A stretch of 64,000 nucleotides of DNA from an uncultured Treponema sp. (GTDB taxonomy: Bacteria; Spirochaetota; Spirochaetia; Treponematales; Treponemataceae), in NCBI GenBank assembly GCA_900319625.1, contig ONPD01000006.1:1-64000 (forward strand), written 5' to 3'. This document shows, in pieces, positions 61,191 to 64,000 of this stretch. The translations under genes were made by a program, and so were the position numbers. The number at the start of each line of letters is the position of its first letter. Position 1 is the stretch's first letter. The notes beneath the pieces were generated by a model. The model saw only the letters and a list, made by a program, of their open reading frames with translations. It did not search any database and was not told the origin of the DNA.

Positions 61191-62089
61191 ACTTCACAAA
61201 AATCCTTCATTTTTTTTGAGTTGCTAATATTTTGTGGAAATAAATAAATTAAGCGAACTAAAAATTTCAGCGTATACAGAAACAGTTTTTCTTTTGGAAA
61301 ATTTTTTCTAAAATACAGAAGACATGATCTCCAATAGAAAATTGCTGACATTTTTTTAAAATCATATTTATAAGTTTTTTTATCACTACCACCTTCAAAA
61401 TGAACAATCTTAGGTTCAGTTAAAATAATTCGCTTTAGTCCTTTTCTAAAAAAGTTATTGAACTGTAAATCACTTTCTTCAAAATACATAAAGTATCGTT
61501 CATCAAATATTGCTGAAGGATCATTTCTGACAAACAAGTCAGCACCAGTAATATATCCATATATTTCTTTAGTTTTGAAATCATCTGGATTATTATTTTT
61601 CTTTACAGTTTTTCTATATTTTTTTAAATTTCCAAACAGTGAAGAGCGAATTGCACGAAAAAAAGTTCCAAATATATTTCTACATGTTGGAAAATCTCCA
61701 AAAGAATGAATTACCTGATTATCTTTTAATAACCAGGCTCCCAAAGCTCCAATTAGTTCCTTATTTTCTGCATTTTCCCAATAATCAAAAAACATTTTCA
61801 CTGCATTGTTGAGAAGAACAGTATCACTATTCAGATAGAAAATATATTTACCTTTAGCGATTTTTAAGCCTCTATTATTCGCTGCACCAAAACCAAGATT
61901 CGCTTTATTTTCTATTAACACTACGTTTGGAAATTCATTTTTTATCATTTCTATAGAGCCATCGGTACTTCCGTTATCAGAGACAATAACTTCAAAATCA
62001 ATATCTTTTGTTTGTTCAAAAACTGATATTAAGCAATTTCGAGTAAGTTCTATAGTGTTATAATTGACGATAATGACAGAAACATCCAT
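61187..62089 (-). CDS. GT2-family rhamnosyltransferase-like glycosyltransferase
   Basis: 300 residues. N-terminal VSVIIVNYNTIELTRNCLISV, the DNGSTDGS motif, NSDTVLLNN (DxD-type) and the YFMYFEESDLQFNNFFRKG block resemble WbbL-type transferases. The gap to wzx upstream is 92 bases, with a weak TATAAC box and a small ACCTTG/CAAGGT inverted repeat, so a secondary promoter is possible. Confidence 0.88.
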   Translation of the reverse strand: MDVSVIIVNYNTIELTRNCLISVFEQTKDIDFEVIVSDNGSTDGSIEMIKNEFPNVVLIENKANLGFGAANNRGLKIAKGKYIFYLNSDTVLLNNAVKMFFDYWENAENKELIGALGAWLLKDNQVIHSFGDFPTCRNIFGTFFRAIRSSLFGNLKKYRKTVKKNNNPDDFKTKEIYGYITGADLFVRNDPSAIFDERYFMYFEESDLQFNNFFRKGLKRIILTEPKIVHFEGGSDKKTYKYDFKKMSAIFYWRSCLLYFRKNFPKEKLFLYTLKFLVRLIYLFPQNISNSKKMKDFCEV

Positions 62090-62181
62090 TTCTTTACCCT
62101 ATATATCTGACCCTCTTTATCAAGTAAAGATGGTCAAAGAAAAAATGTTATAATCCGCACCTTGCAACTCAAGGTACACTT

Positions 62182-63636
62182 TCACTGCTTATTTGCAGTT
62201 ATTTTTTTATATCTCCATTGAGAAATCAGTTCTAAAATTAATTTTTCTTTCAGAAGTATTAGTACAGATGCATAAACAACAGTTCCTATGGTTATACAAA
62301 GCAAACAATGTAGCATTACATTTTCTTTTATGTATGGTACAAATTGTAAAATGAAATACATACAAAGCCCCGCTATTACATACTTCAAAGAGTTAAAACT
62401 AAAAAAATCAACATTGCTAAAATATTTTCTTGCAAAAACTATTTGCAGAATAAGTCCAATTCCTTCAGCAATAACAGTACCTAATGCAGCTCCATTCTGA
62501 GCATATCGCGGTATAAGAATTACATTACATATAGCATTTACAACAGCTGCAATTGAGACTGCGATTGTGTATTTATATTCTTCACGATTTAAAAATAAGA
62601 GTTGTAAACCAACAAAACTTGCCAATCCTACAAAAATAATAATTGGAGAAAGAAGCTTTATTGTTATAACGGAAGCTAAGTATTTTTCACCAGCAAAAAG
62701 AGTTATAACATCTTTTGATATGGATATAATTCCTAAACAGCAAGGAATTCCAAAAATTAAAACGTAATGCAAAGATAAATTTAAATATCGATTATAAGCT
62801 TCTACATCATTGTTATTTCGACAATTTTCTAATCTTGGAGTTATAACAGTACTAAAAACTGTTACTACAGCTATAACAATGCGAATAATTCTATTTGCAG
62901 CTGTATATAACCCAACCTCAGCATCTGTACAGACGATACCTGTCATTGTAACATCAAGTTGCATATACACATTCACAGCAACGATTGATGCAAAAATTAT
63001 AAGCACAGATTTTATATGGCGTGAAAAATTAAGAGTATTATATGGCACAAAATGAATGTATTTTCTTAGGTACAAAATATTGAATAAAGATGATATACCG
63101 TTTAGACCTACAAAAATAGCCGCATAACGAAGATAATGATCTGTATTTTTTACAAGTAAAAAAATTAAAATTATTTGTAATAGTTTTATGATTATAAAGC
63201 GAACTGTTATATAAGTCTGATTTTCAATCCCCTGATAAAACCAGTCATAATTGAAAGAAGAAAGGAATATAGTTGGTGCAATTATGAAAAAGATGTCCTT
63301 TTGAATATTAAAATAAGGAACAAAATTTATTAACACAAAATAGAGAACATAACCTGTAATTGTTGTTATCAGAAGAATAAAACTCAATTCTAAGGCAGCT
63401 CTAGAACATTGCTCTTTATTATCGCGCACCCTTGCGATTTCTCTCATTCCATAAATTGGGATTCCTAGAGCAGTAAATAAAACAAAATATGAAACTATCG
63501 AATTAGCAAATTCCACCTTTCCGATACCTGAAGGTTCTAGTATTCTGCTAACATAAGGAAATATGATTAGAGGAAAAAAAAATGATAACACTGTTCTTAC
63601 AGTTGTGAGACTATAATTCAGTTTTAGGCTTGTCAC
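62182..63636 (-). CDS. Wzx-type polysaccharide flippase
   Basis: 484 residues with about 12-14 TM helices and the MOP-superfamily start FPLIIFPYVSRILEPSGIGKVEFANSIVSYF, typical of O-antigen (RfbX/Wzx) exporters. It moves undecaprenyl-linked repeat units across the inner membrane for Wzy. It overlaps the upstream glycosyltransferase stop by four bases. Full length, unlike the truncated copy at 76-855. Confidence 0.93.
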   Translation of the reverse strand: MTSLKLNYSLTTVRTVLSFFFPLIIFPYVSRILEPSGIGKVEFANSIVSYFVLFTALGIPIYGMREIARVRDNKEQCSRAALELSFILLITTITGYVLYFVLINFVPYFNIQKDIFFIIAPTIFLSSFNYDWFYQGIENQTYITVRFIIIKLLQIILIFLLVKNTDHYLRYAAIFVGLNGISSLFNILYLRKYIHFVPYNTLNFSRHIKSVLIIFASIVAVNVYMQLDVTMTGIVCTDAEVGLYTAANRIIRIVIAVVTVFSTVITPRLENCRNNNDVEAYNRYLNLSLHYVLIFGIPCCLGIISISKDVITLFAGEKYLASVITIKLLSPIIIFVGLASFVGLQLLFLNREEYKYTIAVSIAAVVNAICNVILIPRYAQNGAALGTVIAEGIGLILQIVFARKYFSNVDFFSFNSLKYVIAGLCMYFILQFVPYIKENVMLHCLLCITIGTVVYASVLILLKEKLILELISQWRYKKITANKQ

Positions 63637-64000
63637 TCTTCAATCTCCCCAAGGATTTTCCTGTTCATCACTCTCCGTTCCTTATCAAACACCCACCCAA
63701 ATTTATTAAAATACCTAACCGCACTCCTGATATGTGCAACGAGCATCTTTTTACTCTTGTAACTCTCCCGTGCATGGTTGTGTACAATCGTTACATCGGG
63801 GTAATACAAAGTCTTAGCAATTCTATGTAGCCTGCGAATCAAATCAAAATCCTCGCAGTACATGAAGTACCCGTCGTCAAAGAAAATATTATTTTTCTTC
63901 AAAGTCGCAAGCCTCATGAACATGAAACAGCCGCTCAAACACGGAGGATTAATAACCTTGTCATATCCGCTTGATTTAAGGCAGTAGCGGTCATTGCGTT
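63633..64000 (-). CDS. GT2-family glycosyltransferase, partial (5' end outside window)
   Basis: The frame is open to the right window edge; about 121 C-terminal residues are visible. The block SGCFMFMRLATLKKNNIFFDDGYFMYCEDFDLIRRLH matches rhamnosyltransferase-type GT2 proteins, similar to the 61187-62089 gene. HNHARES fits the family's C-terminal His motif. It is the most upstream visible gene of the polysaccharide operon and overlaps wzx by four bases. Confidence 0.85.
   Translation of the reverse strand, partial: RNDRYCLKSSGYDKVINPPCLSGCFMFMRLATLKKNNIFFDDGYFMYCEDFDLIRRLHRIAKTLYYPDVTIVHNHARESYKSKKMLVAHIRSAVRYFNKFGWVFDKERRVMNRKILGEIEE

Overview
The window looks like a host-associated or rumen-type Treponema (Spirochaetota) chromosome. 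The evidence is a very long GreA-type elongation factor with a helical-repeat front half, many secreted proteins with loose spirochaetal lipoboxes, a sufCBDSU operon as the iron-sulfur system, moderate-to-low GC, and housekeeping neighbours (cmk-rpsA, scpA-scpB-rluB, folK-recA). No rRNA, CRISPR array or transposase is seen. One tRNA, tRNA-Arg(TCT), is present.

Layout. 1-1700: a truncated Wzx-type flippase, a small caspase-like hypothetical and a divergent XRE regulator. 1756-6887: sufC-B-D-S-U, then tRNA-Arg. 7061-9458 (minus): phosphohexomutase and a PAP2 phosphatase. 9579-14778: a signalling operon with a sensor carrying a degenerate GGDEF domain, a hybrid histidine kinase (Cache-HAMP-HisKA-HATPase-REC-Hpt) and a double-receiver response regulator. 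14873-20671: a short-chain dehydrogenase, then minus-strand envelope genes, a stripped-down AAA+/Fis regulator, rpsA and cmk. 21085-28068: an accessory secretion-type locus. It has two Nif11-like leader peptides with GG cleavage sites, a secreted protein, two tandem S41-type lipoproteins with an EF-hand-like loop beside the catalytic serine, a beta-barrel-like protein and a 26-residue membrane peptide. 28069-37151 (minus): a membrane-anchored winged-helix regulator, rluB, scpB, scpA, folK, recA, three envelope/TPR proteins and rpe. 37360-48501 (mostly plus): a TPR protein, greA, a metallo-hydrolase, deoC (minus), ferredoxin, an M23 peptidase, a PEGA-like protein, a candidate small RNA, PBP1A and a ParB-like domain with a membrane-binding tail. 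48553-52201 (minus): rlmJ, nadE and a PIN-type toxin-antitoxin pair. 52588-64000 (minus): a cell-surface polysaccharide operon with the whole GDP-D-glycero-alpha-D-manno-heptose pathway (gmhA, hddA, and an hddC-gmhB fusion), six glycosyltransferases counting the partial one at the edge, a Wzy-type polymerase, an acyltransferase and a Wzx flippase.

The most unusual signals are: (1) a strong tendency for -10 boxes to lie only 6-12 bases from start codons with no Shine-Dalgarno sequence, suggesting widespread leaderless mRNAs; (2) a three-hairpin candidate sRNA at about 45338-45420 with a C-rich loop complementary to Shine-Dalgarno sequences; (3) five iterons with an exact 22-bp period at 52381-52490, upstream of the toxin-antitoxin pair; (4) the GG-leader peptide/S41 lipoprotein locus; and (5) a ParB-like domain tethered next to PBP1A. 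All functional statements come from reading motifs by eye; no database search was run.
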